Source: Locusta migratoria (lineage: Eukaryota; Arthropoda; Insecta; Orthoptera; Acrididae). From it: a stretch of 64,000 nt of DNA. The notes below the pieces were generated by a model that saw nothing but the letters and a program-made list of their open reading frames with translations, made no database searches and was not told the origin of the DNA. The position numbers were made by a program, and so were the translations under genes. The number at the start of each line of letters is the position of its first letter. The stretch's first letter is position 1. Below, piece by piece: positions 24,554 through 37,058 of this stretch. The DNA is taken from positions 153,967,323 through 154,031,322 of the forward strand of contig CM048745.1 of NCBI GenBank assembly GCA_026315105.1, given 5' to 3'.

Positions 24554-25257
24554 AATATACAATATATTATTAGATCATGAGAAAAACATAAAATAACATT
24601 ATACACAAGTGTATATTACATAGTGCAATATAAAACTCTCAATATCAATAGTTTGAAATGAAGTAATAGCTCTAGTGCAATGCATCTGTTAATGATTGAT
24701 GCCTCCAATTTGAACTAAATAAACTTTGTAACTAAATGACTGCCATGGGGCACAATTACCCAGATCCAGGTAGAGTTTGCCTATTCAATGGCTTTCAGGA
24801 ACAACGGAAAAGAAATGAAGCTGTGTACCCCATAAAATGCAAATGACCCAGACTTTATTTTGGAAATGACTCCTCCAATCAGTGAATTACAACAAACTTT
24901 ACACTCAATTTCAAACCTTTGAGCACAAATTAACAACACTAATCTAATCAATTGTTTGACATGAGAGCACTTAGTAACTTCCAACAAACTGTAAATATAA
25001 GTTTAAATATATTTTAAACTTTCTGTACCTTACTTTCTTAATGTCAAATATTTGACACATTAACATTCTTGTAAAAGAAATCAGAAGTTTGAGATAGTTA
25101 CACACACAAGTTTGATTCATTAAGGAATTAGGAGCATGCTGATAGTAACTAATAGGGAGAAATAAGATTCTTCAGCCGATCTCACAAAAATTAATTGCAG
25201 ATCAAATATCAGCTATTTCACATTCACAGAATATATGACATCAACTGTGAATGGGAA

Positions 25258-25540
25258 AAGGGGAGGGTTGGGCATGTTTGTGGCCCTTACTCTTACGGAA
25301 ATTAGTTTCATAACTACGAGTTTCAGTACTGTGGGCAGGGTGAAGTTGGGAATTTGTATCTGACGGGAGGTGTGCTTAGGTAGTCTTTGCAGGTGCAGTG
25401 ATCACTGTGTCTCCAGTGGTGTAGGAGTCAGTGCAACTGCCTAGAAAGCAGGAGACCTGGGTTCGAATTCCAGCTGGATACACATTTTCAGCTTTGCCCA
25501 TTCGCAGTTGGTGTCATATATCCTGTGAATATGAAACAAT
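25258..25540 (+). mobile_element. tRNA-derived SINE family A, copy 1
   Basis: About 80% alike by eye to 34712-34990. Both share GTTTGTGGCCC/GTTTGAGGCCC, ATTAGTTT, GTGTCTCCAGTGGTGTAG (box A) and GGTTCGAATTCCAGCTGG (box B), then a tail CATTCGCAGTTGGTGTCATA. The tRNA-like part lies in the middle, behind a 150-bp leader. Confidence 0.75.
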
Positions 25541-25919
25541 AACAACTGCAGGATCAGAACTGAGATCTGTTCTTTCGGAGCAGATGCCAGATGTATATAT
25601 CAGCTATTTGTCGTATTGAAAGCTGTTCAATCCAGATTTTAAAAATTAAAATATGTGTTACTAGGACAAAAGATAATTCCTGAAAAACAAAACTTGTTTA
25701 ATAACAATCACATCACTTACACAAAATTTCACAAGACATTTATTGTAATTTTAGAATATCCACAAAAATAATAGCTAATAATTGAATCACAGGTATTACC
25801 AAAATTCTACAGTAAAGGAAAGAAATAGCGATGCAGTATGAAAGTACATGGGTGATTTGGAAAGTAAGTTCCAATATACATCCCACCAGAAAATATTTAT
25901 GTGGTTATTTTTATCATAT

Positions 25920-25930
25920 ACCATTGATAA
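25920..25930 (+). repeat. left target-site duplication of RTE copy 2
   Basis: ACCATTGATAA recurs exactly at 29217-29227 on the other side of the LINE. Confidence 0.88.
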
Positions 25931-28900
25931 CCACTCCCATGAACCACAGGCATTGCCGAGGTGGGGTGGCTTATGTGCCTCAATGATACAGATAGCCATA
26001 CCATAGGTTCAATCACAATGGAGGGGTATCTGTGGAGAGGCCAGACAAACTAGTTGTCCCTGAAGAGGGGCAGCAGCCTTTTCAGTAGTTACAGGGGCAA
26101 CGGTCTGGGTTATTGACTGAGCTAGCCTTGTTACATCAGCAAATGTGGCTTTGCCACACAGTTACTGCGAACGGCTGAAAGCAAGGGTTAACTACAGCCA
26201 TTACTTTTCCTGAGGACATGTAGCTCTACTGTATGAACATATGATGATGGCATCCTCTTGGGTAAAATATTCCGGAGGTAAAATAGCCCCCCATTCAGAT
26301 CTCCCGGTGTGGACAAGTCAGAAGGATGTGATAATCAGGAAAGACAACACTGGCATACTACAGATCGGAGCGTGGAATGTTAGATCCCTTAATCGGGTGG
26401 GAAGCTAGAAAATTTAAAAAGAGAAATGGATAGGTTGAAGTTAGATATAGTGGGGATTAGTGATGTTCGGTGGAAACAGGAACAGGATTTCTGGTCAGGT
26501 GAGTACAGGATTATAAACACAAAAACAGTTGGCGGTATTACAGGAGTAGATCTGATAATGAATAAGAAAATAGGAATACGGGTAAACTACTATGAGCAAC
26601 ACAGTGATCACATTATAGTAGTCAAGATAGATACGAAGCCAACACCAACCACAGTAGTACAGGTCTATATGCCAACTTGCTCTGCCGATGATGAAGAGAT
26701 CAAAGAAATATATTAGGAGCTAAAGGAAATTATTCAGACAATTAAGGAAGAGGAAATCTTAATTGTTATGGGAGACTGGAATTCGGTAGTAGGACAAGGA
26801 AGATAGTAGGTGAAAATGGTCTGGGCAAAAGGAATTTTGCACAGAACATAATTTAGTTATAACAAACACCTGGTTTAAGAATCACAAAAGAAGGTTGTAT
26901 ATGTGGAAGAGACCAGGTGACACCGGGAGATTATATGTGGAAGAGACCAGGTGACACCGGGAGATACCAGATAGATTTTATAATGGTAAGACATAGATTT
27001 CGGAACCAGGTTTTAAACTGTAAGACATTCCCAGGGGCAGATATAAACTCCGACCATAACTTACCGGTCATGAACTGTAAGCTGAAACTGAAGAAACTGC
27101 AGAAAGACAGGAAAATAAGGAGATGGGACCTGGATAAACTGAAGGAACCTTAAGTTCTTGAGAATTTCCGAGGGAGTCTTAGGCAACAATTCACAGAAAC
27201 GGGGAAAAATAAAACAGTAGAGGAGGAATGGGTAGCATTGAGAGATGATGTAGTGAAGGCAGCAGAGGACAAAATAGGTACGAAAGCAAGACCTACAAAA
27301 AATCATTGGATATCACAGGACATACTAAATTTAATTGATGAAAGGAGAAAATATAAAAATGCAGTAAACAAAACAAGCAAAATGGAGTACAGATGACTAA
27401 GAAATGAGATTGACAGGAAGTGCAAAATGGCTAAGCAGGAGTGGCTAGAAGGCAAATGCAAGGAAGTAGAAGAATGTATAAATAGGGGAAAAATAGATAC
27501 AGCCTACAGGAAAATAAAAGAAATATTTGGAGATAAGAAAAACAGCTCTATGAATATCAAGCACTCGGATGGAAAACCAGTTTCAGCAAAGAAGGGAAAG
27601 CTGAAAGGTGGAAAGAGTATATAGAGGGGCTCTATGAAGGAAATGAACTTAAAGGCAAGGAAGGGGGGAGGAAGTAGATGAGGATGAAATAGAAGATAGT
27701 ATACTGAGAGATGAATTTGACAGAGCACTGAAAGACCTAATTCGAAACAAGGCCCCTGTAGTAGATGACATTCCCTCAGAGCTACTGAAGTCTCTGGGAG
27801 CACCAGCCATGACAAACCTGTTTCACCTGGTGTGTAAGATGTATGAGACAGGCGAAGTACCCTCAGACTTTAAGAAAAATGTTATAATCCCCAGTCCAAA
27901 GAAAGCAGGCGCAGTCAGGTGTGAAAACTACAGAACCATCAGTTTAATAAGTTATGGTTGCAAAATATTATCCGAATTATTTACAGAAGGATGGAAAAGC
28001 TGGTAGAAGCCAACCTCGAGGAAGATCAGTTTGGGTTCAGGAGAAACGTAGGAACACGGGAGGCAATACTCACTTTACGGCTTCTCCTAGAAGATAGATT
28101 AAGAAAAGGCAAACCTACATTTCTAGCTTTTGTAGATTTGAAGAAGGCTTTTGACAGTGTTGATTGGAATAAACTCTTTCAAGTTCTGAAGCAAGCAGGA
28201 GTAAAATATAGGGAGTGCAATGTTATTTACAACTTCTACAAATACCAGACAGCGGTTGTCAGAGTTGAAGAGCATGAAAGGGATAGAGTGGTTGGGAAGG
28301 GAGTAAGACAGGGTTGTAGCATTTCTCCAATGTTATTCAATTTGTACATTGAGCAAGCTATAAAGGAAAGGAAGGAGACATTTGGAGAAGGAATTAAAGT
28401 TCAGGGTGAAGAATTAAAAACATTGTGTTTTGCCGACGACATAGTAATTCTGTCAGAGACAGCAAAGGACCTGGAAGAGTAGTTGAACGGAATGGACAGT
28501 GTGCTGAAAGGTGCATATAAGATGAACATTAACAAGAGCAAAACTAAGGTAATGGAGTGCAGTCTAAGAAAATCAGATGATGCTGAAGGAATTAGATTAG
28601 GTAACGAAACAATAAAGGAGTTAGATGCGTTTTGTTACATGGGCAGTAAAATAACAAATGATGGTCACAGTTCAGAGGATATAAAATGCAGAATGGCAAT
28701 GGGTAGAAAAGCATTCTTGAAAAAGTGAAATTTGTTATCATCGAATATTGATTTTGCCTAAGGATGTGATTCCTGAAGGCATTTGTGTGGAATGTTGCCT
28801 TGTATGGATGATAAACAGTGTGGACAGGAAGAGGATTGAGGCTTTTGAAATATGGTGCTACAGAAGAATGCTGAAGATTAGGTGGGTGGATCACGTAACT

Positions 28901-29216
28901 AATGAGGAGGTACTGAACAGAATTGGGGAGAAAACGATTTTTTGGCATACCTTGACTAAAAGAAGGGATCGATTGGTAGGACACATTCTTAGACATCAAG
29001 GAATTGTGAATTTAGTGTTGGAGGGAAGTGTGTGGGGTAAATACTGCAGAGTAAGACCAAGAGATGGATACAGTAAGCAGATTCAGACAGATGTAGGTTG
29101 CTGTTCTTCTGTGGAGTTGAATAGGCTTGCTCTGGATAGTGTATTGAGGAGAGCTATATCAAACCAGTCTCCGAACTGAAGACCACAACAACAACAACAA
29201 CAACAACAACAACACA
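25931..29216 (+). mobile_element. RTE-clade LINE, copy 2 (near full length)
   Basis: Runs from the CCACTCCCATGAACC start to an (ACA)n tail and is flanked by an 11-bp perfect target duplication. The 5' leader carries TGGGGTGGCTTA and a short GAAGAGGGGCAGCAGCC block. The endonuclease spans 26426-27153, with IVGISDVRWK, IINTKTVGG, VQVYMPT, MGDWN and the closing SDHN motif. A partial duplication lies at 26904-26962, where a GTGGAAGAGACCAGGTGACA block appears twice in tandem. The RT spans about 27680-29180, with GFRRNVGTREA, FLAFVDLKKAFDSVDW, GVRQGCSISPMLFNLY, and FADD at about 28435. A handful of stops and frameshifts break it. The plus-strand orientation is opposite to the host gene. Confidence 0.95.
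27809..29179 (+). pseudogene. RTE LINE reverse transcriptase (copy 2)
   Basis: Four open stretches (27809-28006, 27958-28482, 28483-28728 and 28748-29179) are split by one frameshift near 27960, a TAG at 28480-28482, and a stop plus small deletion near 28727-28800. All palm motifs, including FADD, are intact in sequence. The segment that reads LYGSETWT in other copies is partly deleted. The last 140 codons contain the RTE-type C-terminal region (RRMLKIRWVDHVTNEEVLNR). Confidence 0.88.
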
Positions 29217-29227
29217 ACCATTGATAA

Positions 29228-29600
29228 GTACAATTATTCAGTTATCTTTCAAGATAATTTCCATACACATACGCCATTTTATAAGCATAGAAATCCCTTC
29301 TGTGTAAATTTTGGGCATTCACTTATGCTCTCCTTGATTTCCTCATAAGTTTGAAATCACTGCGATCCAAGTCATTTATTTATTTATGAGAAAAGCTGGA
29401 AGTCACTAGGAATCAAATCAGACTATAAGATGGGTGCAGAAAGATATCCCACTGGAATCATTGCATAAGAGTTTGAGTGCATACATAAGGCTGAGCATTG
29501 TCATGGATCAGTCTCAGACAGTAATCACTCATAATGTTCCATTGCACTTCAGTAATCTCACGAGGAACTCTTGGTGTCATTAGTTTTTGTCATAGAAATC
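29228..29600 (-). mobile_element. mariner-like transposase remnant
   Basis: Minus-strand reading, with stops: LIHDNAQPYV, then FQWDIFLHPSYS. This resembles the HDNARPH and HPPYSPDL blocks around the second and third catalytic positions of mariner transposases. YVYGNYLER later resembles the closing GDYVE motif. The reading seems to continue beyond the inserted RTE copy 2 at 25919 and below, so the LINE probably jumped into this element. Element ends not found. Confidence 0.45.
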
Positions 29601-29619
29601 ATTTTATGCTGTGTACCTC

Positions 29620-30170
29620 ACACTTGGCAGGATCATCCATTGCTGCACTCTTGCAATATGTGGGTGATATGCTGAAATGTAAGCCCAGGAAGGCTTGCTA
29701 TGAAGGCTGTTGAATATCAATGTACTGATGTGATGTGTTGGTGCCGGGAAGAACAACCTCCAATATGCAAGTGATATGCTAAAGGTAAGCCCAGAATGGT
29801 TGGCTATGAAGGGTGTAGAATACTGATGTACTGACATGATGTGTTGATGTTGCATATAACAACCATTAAATGAAATGACACCCAAAGCCATCACTCCTGC
29901 CTGTCAAATCATATAGTGGCAAAAGTCATGTTCATATCCCACTGCTGTCCAAAGCATCTCTAGACATGTCTTCACTAAAGACAGGGCTCAGCTTATAGGA
30001 GGATTCTGGGTTCAGCTCACAGGACAATTCATCACTGAAGACAATTCTACTCCATTCAATGAGTGTCCAGCCCTGCTGTGCCTTACATCAATGGAAACAG
30101 GCTTATAGGTGTACAGAGAGCAATCAAAGTCACCACAAGGGGGCCGTGAGCTCTGCCTCCTTTTCCTGAC
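29620..30170 (-). mobile_element. Tc1-like transposase remnant with internal duplication
   Basis: Minus-strand reading shows RVIFSDE-like and MALGVISFNGC (compare the VWG.ISY block of Tc1 transposases), then two consecutive copies of a THHISTLIFNSLHSKPSWAY-type segment (about 29660-29740 and 29760-29850). It ends near HIARVQQW. It resembles the plus-strand remnant at 56266-57060. Decayed. Confidence 0.45.
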
Positions 30171-30867
30171 CCACCTATAATGGCCAGCAAATCACCAGTT
30201 GCACATCACATCAATGATAATGATGAATATGAGGTGCGAAGTGACTCTCTGATAATTGCTCAGCCCTTATGTTCTATCATCCCTCTAGACTGACTGCTTC
30301 CTTCCTTACACACGATCAGACATGGTTTATCCATTCCTGCCAACGACACTGAATAGTGGCATTGCTGCTATTCAAATATTAATCAAGTTTCTGATTACTC
30401 CAACAAATTTGAACCCAACTACATGTTGTATCTCTCAAATCTCTTTTCTATAGGTCACTCATTCACTGACTTAATGTATCAAGCTGAAATTTTGCAGGTA
30501 TACAGTTTAAATTTAGAAGACACACGCTAATAAAGGAATTCACAGTAGGGCTGAATTAAGGGGATCCAAAGGGTTATGTAAGTTTATATAAAATCTTAAA
30601 TCTTCACTTATTGGGGATATTAATAATATAATTTTTATAATGTAGAATGGATAAAGGAGGTTATCAGATTTTCCCCACAGGATAGATTAAGGTCATCATG
30701 AGAAGATTAATGTTTCCTTACAGAATCATTTTGCATTTTATTTTCAGCAGCTTCAAGCAGCTAAGTGTTTTTTATTTCCCCATTCACTAAAGATATACCC
30801 TACCATTTGCAGCACATCTCAAAAGCGAGCATAGATTATAGCTCACTGAAAACATATATGCTAAAAT

Positions 30868-31010
30868 TATAAATAAAAACAGTCACAAATCGCAAAAACT
30901 ATCATTTATACAAAAATGATGACTGGTTTCGGCCTGCTTACAGGACCATCTTCAGATCTGTAAGGTATTAAACATACAAGGTTGTAAAGCAAGTCAGAAC
31001 ATGCTACATG
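30868..31010 (-). mobile_element. fragment of fold-back repeat with hairpin core
   Basis: On the minus strand, CTGAAGA at 30949-30955 is followed by a GGTCCTG/CAGGCC stem and GAAAC at 30926-30930. Downstream, CAGTCA (30920-30925) can pair with TGACTG (30880-30885) around a second ATCATTT/AAATGAT hairpin. It is the best match to a complete hammerhead-like core in the window. No arm-to-arm palindrome is visible. Confidence 0.55.
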
Positions 31011-31400
31011 AAATAAAAAGTAAAATATGTATCAGTTGCATTACCCATGTGGCGCAAGCTTTATGTCCATGGAGTAGGTGCTTGTCCCATGCAGTAACTG
31101 CTACTAGTGGCTGAGCTACCATGCGTTAAACACTGTCAAAGCATGCACATTTTGCTGCATGGAGTATGCCTTAGCCAATGGGAAATGTTCACATGACGTG
31201 GTCTTGAAATAACGAGTGAAATACAATATGACTTTATTTTGGAAGGGATTCCTATAAAAAGGAAGTATTAATCTGTACTTGAAGGTTAGTTGTCACCTTT
31301 ATAAATATGTACCATTTGTCAATAGTTTAGTAAAACATAAGTTTAAAAAATATTTTTAGCGAAACATCATCATGAAATAAAATGTAATACACGTAATGTC
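31011..31400. other. intron sequence, no gene seen
   Basis: No motif or repeat was recognised between the fold-back fragment and RTE copy 3. Confidence 0.5.
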
Positions 31401-34400
31401 CACCCACATGAACTGCAGACATTGCCAAGGTGGGGTGGCTTACGTGCCTCAACGATGCTGATAGCCGTACCATAGGTGCAACCACAGTGAAGGGTTATCT
31501 GTGGAGAGTCCAGACAGACTAGTGGTTCCTGAAGAGGGGCAGCAGCCTTTTCAATAGTTACTGGGGCAACGGTCTGGATGATTGACTGAGCTGGCCTTGT
31601 AACATTAGCTAACATGGCTTTGCCATGCAGTTACTGCAAACGGCTGAAATCAAGGGGAAACTACAGTTGTTACTTCTCCCAAGGACAAGTAGCTCTACTG
31701 TATGAACATTTGATGATGACGTCTTCTTGGGTAAAATATTCCGGAGGTAAAATAGTTCCCCATTCGGATCTCCAGGCGGGGACTACTCAGGAGGATGTCG
31801 TCATCAAGAAAAACAAAACAGGCATTCTACGGATCGGAGCATGGAATGTTCTAACCGTTAATCCCATAGGTAAGTTAGAAAATCTGAAAAGAGAGATGGA
31901 TAGATTAAAGTTAGATATGGTAGGGATTAGTGAAGTTCGGTGGCAAGATGAACAGGATTTCGGTCAGGTGTGTATAGGGTTATCAATACAAAATCAGTTG
32001 GTGGTAAAGCAGGAGTAGGTCTGATAATGAACAAGAAAATAGGAATGTGGGTAAGTTACTATGAACAGCATAGTGAACGCATTATCGTAGTAAAGATAGA
32101 CATGAAGCCAACACCGACCTCAGTAGTGCAAGTTTATATGCCAACAAGCACAGCCGATGATGAGGATATCGAAAAAATGTATTAGGAGATAAAGGAAATC
32201 ATTCAGAAAGTTAAGAGAGATGAAAACTTGATTGTGATGGGGGACTGGAACTCGGTAGTAGTAAAGGTAAGAGAAGGAAATGTAGTAGGTGAATACGGGC
32301 TGGGAAAAAGGAATGAAAGGGGAGATGGCTTGGTAGAATTTTGCACAGAGTACAGTTTAATGATCACCAACACTTGGTTTAATCATCAATGAAGAAGGCT
32401 GTATACTGGAAGACACCAGGAGACACTGGAAGGTGCCAGATTGACTTTATAATGGTAAGGAACAGATTTAGAAACCAGGTACTAAACTGTAAGACATATC
32501 CAGGAGCAGATATAGACTCTGACCAAAGTTATTGGTATGAACTGCAGGTTAAAACTTAAGAGACTGCAGAAAGGTTAAGAGATGGAACCTGGACAAATTG
32601 AAGGAACCAGAGGTGGTTGAGAGTTTCAGAGGGAGCATTAGGCAAGGATTGGCTGAAACGAGGGAAAGTAATACAGTAGAAGGAGAATGGGTAGCTCTGA
32701 GAGATAGGGTAGTGAAGGCAGCAGAGGACCATATAGGCAGAAGGACAAGGCCTAATAGTAATCCCTGGATAACACAGGATATACTGAACTTAATTGATGA
32801 GAGGAGAAAATATAAAAATTCAGCAAGTGGAAAAGGAAGTACAAACGTCTGAAAAATGAGATTGACAGGAAGTGCAGACTGGCTAAGGGGGAGTGGCTAC
32901 AGGACAAATGCAGAACCGTAGAAGAATGCATAACTAGGGGAAGATAGATACCGCCTACAGGAAAATAAAAGAGATATTTGGAGACAAGAAAAGCACCTGT
33001 ATGAATATCAAGAACTCAGACGGAAAACCAGTATTAAGCAAAGAGGAGAAAGCTGAACTGTGGAAGGAATATATGGAGGTCTTATACAAAGGAAATAAAC
33101 TAGAAGGCAGTATTCTAGAAATGGAAGACGAAGTGGAGAAAGATGAGATATGTGATATGATACTGTGAGAAGAATTTGACAAAGTGCTGAAGGACTTGAG
33201 TCAAAACAAGGCCCCTGGAGTAGATGATATTCCGTCTGAACTGCTGATTCCTTAGGAGAGCCAGTCATGAAAAAAGTCTTCAACCTGGTATGCAAGATGT
33301 ATAAGACAGGGGAAATACCCTCCGACTTCAAGAAGAGTATCATAATTCCAATTCCAAAGAAAGCAAGTGCAGACAAGTGTGAAAATTACAGAACTATCAG
33401 TTTAATAAGTCATGGTTGCAAAATACTAACACAAATTATCTACAGATGAATAGAAAAACTTGTGGAATCCGACCTTGGGGAAGATCAGTTTGGATTTACG
33501 AGAAATGTTGGAACACGGGAGGCAATACTCACATTATGACTTATCTTAGAAGATAGGCTAAGGAAAGGGAAACCTACGTTTTTAGCATTTGACAATTTGG
33601 AGAAAGCTTTTGACAATGTCGACTGGAATACACTCTTCCAAATTATGAAGGTAGCAGAGGTAAAATATAGGGAGCGAAGAGTTATATTCAACCTGTACAA
33701 AAACCAGACAGCGGTTATCAGAGTCGAAGGGCAAGAAAGGGACGCAGAGGTTGGGAAGGGAGTAAAACAGGGTTGTAGCCTTTCCCCAATGTTGTTCAAT
33801 CTGTACATTGAGCAGGCAGTGAAGGAATGGAAGGAGAAATTTGGAGAGGGCATTAAAGTGCAGGGAGAAGAAATAAAGATATTGCAGTTTGCAGATGACA
33901 TAGTAATTCTGTCAGAGACCCCAAAAGATCTGGAAGAGCAATTGAATGGAATGGACAGTGTCTTGAAAGGAAGATATAAGATTAATATTAATAAGAGTAA
34001 AACGAAGGTAATGGAATGCAATGTCAGAAAATCAGGCGATGCTGAAGGAATTAGATTAGGTAATGAGACAATAAAAGTAGTAGATGAATTTTGTTATTTT
34101 GGTAGCAAGATAACTTCTGATGGCCGAAGTAAAAAAGATATAAAAGGCAAAATGGCTTTGGGAAGAAAAGCGTTTCTATAGAAGCGAAACTTATTAACAT
34201 CCAATATTAATTTAAATGTAAGGAAGTACTTTCTGAAAGCATTTGTCTGGAGTGTAGCATTGTATGGGAGTGAAACATGGACAATAAGGAGTTCAGATAA
34301 AAAGATGAAAAAAGCTTTTGAAATGTGGTGCTACAGATGAATGATGTAAATTAGATGGGTAGATCATGTAACTAATAAGGAGGTGCTTAACCGAATCTGG

Positions 34401-34675
34401 GAGAAAAGGAGTTTGTGGCATATACTGACTAAGAGAAGGGATAGATTGGTTGGACACATTCTGAGACGTGAAGGAATTGTCAACTTAGCATTAGAAGGAA
34501 GTGTGTGGGGTAAATATGGTAGAGGGAGACCGAGGGACGAATATAGTAAGCAGATTCAAAAGGATGTAGGTTGCTTAACGTATTCTCAGATGAAGAGACT
34601 TGCACAGGACAGGGTAGCGTGGAGAGCTGCATTAAACCTGTCTGCAGACTGAAGACCACAACAACAATAACAACA
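31401..34675 (+). mobile_element. RTE-clade LINE, copy 3 (near full length, decayed)
   Basis: Same start (CACCCACATGAACTGCAG, TGGGGTGGCTTA) and same end (CTGAAGACCACAACAACA) as copy 2. Endonuclease segments lie at 31614-32185 and up to 32530, with IGAWNVLTVN, MVGISEVRW and VQVYMPTS. RT segments lie at 33267-33449 and 33597-34181, with KAFDNVDW, GVKQGCSLSPMLFNLY, and FADD at about 33891. The C-terminal part is at 34383-34652. It has more stops and frameshifts than copy 2. Same orientation as copies 1 and 2. I did not find a clear target duplication. Confidence 0.93.
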
Positions 34676-34711
34676 ATATGCTGGTGACGGGCAATGATTC
34701 TTTCATTAGTG

Positions 34712-34990
34712 GGGAGGGGTGGGGAAGTTTGAGGCCCTTAGTCTTGCGGGAATTAGTTTTTGAAAGTACGAGTTTGAGTACTATGGGCAGGGTAGAGCTG
34801 CGAATTTGTGTCTCATGGGAGGCATGCTTGGGTAGTCCTTGGAGATGCGGTAATCACTGTGTCCCCAGTGGTGTAGTGGTCAGCACAACTTCCTAGAAAG
34901 TGGGAGACCCAGGTTCGAATCCCAGCTGGGTACACGTTTTTTTAGCTTTGCCCATTCGCAGTTGATGTCATATATTCTGTGAATAGAAAA
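34712..34990 (+). mobile_element. tRNA-derived SINE family A, copy 2
   Basis: Homologous to 25258-25540 over its length. Box A is GTGGTGTAGTGGTCAG, box B is GGTTCGAATCCCAGCTGG, followed by the same CATTCGCAGTTGATGTCATA tail. It abuts the end of RTE copy 3. Confidence 0.8.
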
Positions 34991-35505
34991 GAGGAAATAA
35001 TTGAGTGGCTAAAAAGACAAGATGTAGAGTTAAGCGATGATTTGAAGTAGGCTGCACTGCTGGAAATTGTGGCACGAAAGAAACCACAATTTCCAACTTA
35101 AGTTATTGATGAAATCACGAAAAGACATTGTCATGAAGTCATTCGTTTACCACCATCTTATTGTCATTTCAATGCCATTGAAGGTGTATGGGCACAAATA
35201 AAACAATATGTGGCTGCAAACAACTAGAAGTTCACTATTTCTAAAGTTGAGAAACTTCTTATGATAGCTGTGGTCCCTGTAACTTCCAAGATGTGGACAA
35301 AAATTGTGAACAGCACTACTGGTGTCATCAAGGGTCCCCGAAGAATGAAGGCATTGTGGAGGGCTGTATAGAAAAATTAATTATTCATGTAGGGGAGAGC
35401 AGTGAGAGATCGAGTACTGCAGAAGACAGTGATTCAGAATCAAGTACTGACAGCAACCCTACACTCCCTCCTTACCTTACAGCTTATGAGTAACCCTTCA
35501 TTTCT
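34987..35505 (+). mobile_element. IS630/Tc1-type DDE transposase remnant
   Basis: Plus-strand reading: KRKEIIEWLKRQDVELSDDL, then VIRLPPSYCHFNAIEGVWAQIKQYVA (about 35140-35220). The latter matches the LRLPPYH-LNPIE-VW-Q-K block that holds the last catalytic acidic residue. Stops occur at 35049 and 35227. A Ser/Glu-rich tail (EDSDSESSTDSN) ends at 35493. Only the C-terminal half is present. Confidence 0.6.
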
Positions 35506-35636
35506 ATTCCATTTCACCTCCATCCCCTCTCTTACCTAAAAAATAATTGCATTCTGAAAGCTGGTGTTAATGTATATTTTTGTCTTTTTTGTGTGTCTAG
35601 CAACAGTACTGAGCTGAGGTAAGTACTGGTCGGCCA

Positions 35637-35655
35637 CTCTCTCTCTCTCTCTCTT
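35637..35655. repeat. (CT)n microsatellite
   Basis: Short uninterrupted CT run. Confidence 0.9.
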
Positions 35656-36997
35656 CTGAATATCTCTTTGGAGAATTTCTATCACATGAATTGAATGTTG
35701 GAATAGGCAAATATCAGAGCAATCTCTGGTTTTAAGCTAACTAATAAGAAATAGGCATAGAGATTGGGGAAATGATGAGCAGAGAGATTAAATGAAGGAG
35801 CGTAGGAAGTATATTGAATTTAATAAAAGTGTTTTTTATGCATTTGGAAAGTTGCATCAGGTATATAGTGTTATCCAGTGGAGGGCATGGATATTGTCAC
35901 TGAACTGATTCACTAACTGTCTTTCAGTACTTACACATAAATGTATTAGTTCTACATAAAGTCAGGAGGGGCCACACATTATTTTGTAATCCTGCACCTC
36001 CTCATGGGTTAACCTGGTCCTGCATGAACCCCCTTTTTTTCGCCTTCATATAGGGTGATTTTTTTCCCTCCTGTATATTCTCTAGGGATTGCTTGAGGAG
36101 AGGATACAGAACGAAAAAGGTCTAATGAACTTACATCAGGTAATACTTGGCTTCCATGTTAGAGACCATTTATTCAATTATATTTTGCTATGGCATCTAA
36201 AGTCTGTAATACCCTGCCTAGAGCTGTGATTGATTGATTGCATTACATATTTGTGTAAATTTTGTTTCCTTCTCTGAGAATCAGTTAACATTTTGTATGT
36301 ACCATATTCAAATTTATGTAAGTGTCATAACAAGAGGAAAGGTGCCACAGCATATTAATAATTCATTGCTTTGTATATATTGTCTATGGAAACTAATCCA
36401 GAGAGGAAAAGGTTCATGATCTATAGAGTATGTCTATGCAAGCAAGAAAAAGAGACTGTCATGTATTAGCTAAAATGTAGAAAGTCATTGTTGTATATTG
36501 CCATCTAGATTTTGGATGCTATGGAGAGAGATTGGAGTTTGTCTATGTCTGATGTAATTCACAATTGAAGAAATGATAAGCTGAATCTCAAAGTAAGGCA
36601 TTGTGTACATCAATTATTCATCTCTGTTTTACTGAAAATTAGTAGATTTTGAGGTAGCTGACTGTAGCTGCCTCGTCTGGAATTTGAGCCTGCAATCACA
36701 CAGTTATAAATCAGTCGAATTGAGTTAAAACATAATAATCTTCTATGGATGCAGTTCAACTGGCAGTTCCAGATCCGACAATAATATCTCATGTTCACTG
36801 AACAGAGTATTGTTTCTGACGATTACTTGTGTTGAAACAAAATACTCTGGTCATTTCAGCATTCGAGCTCTGTAGTCCTCATTACAGCCAATGATTATAA
36901 GCAGTACAGCTAGCACTGAGATTTGACAAGTCTACGTTATTCAAAGCTCAAGGCAGTTCAAATATTTTTAATTAATCCAGTCCTACAAAAAAGGGCA

Positions 36998-36999
<2 letters not shown>

Positions 37000-37046
<47 letters not shown>

Positions 37047-37058
37047 ATTATTATTAAT
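37000..37058. repeat. (TTA)n microsatellite
   Basis: About 19 TTA units, with one imperfect unit near 37042. Confidence 0.9.
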
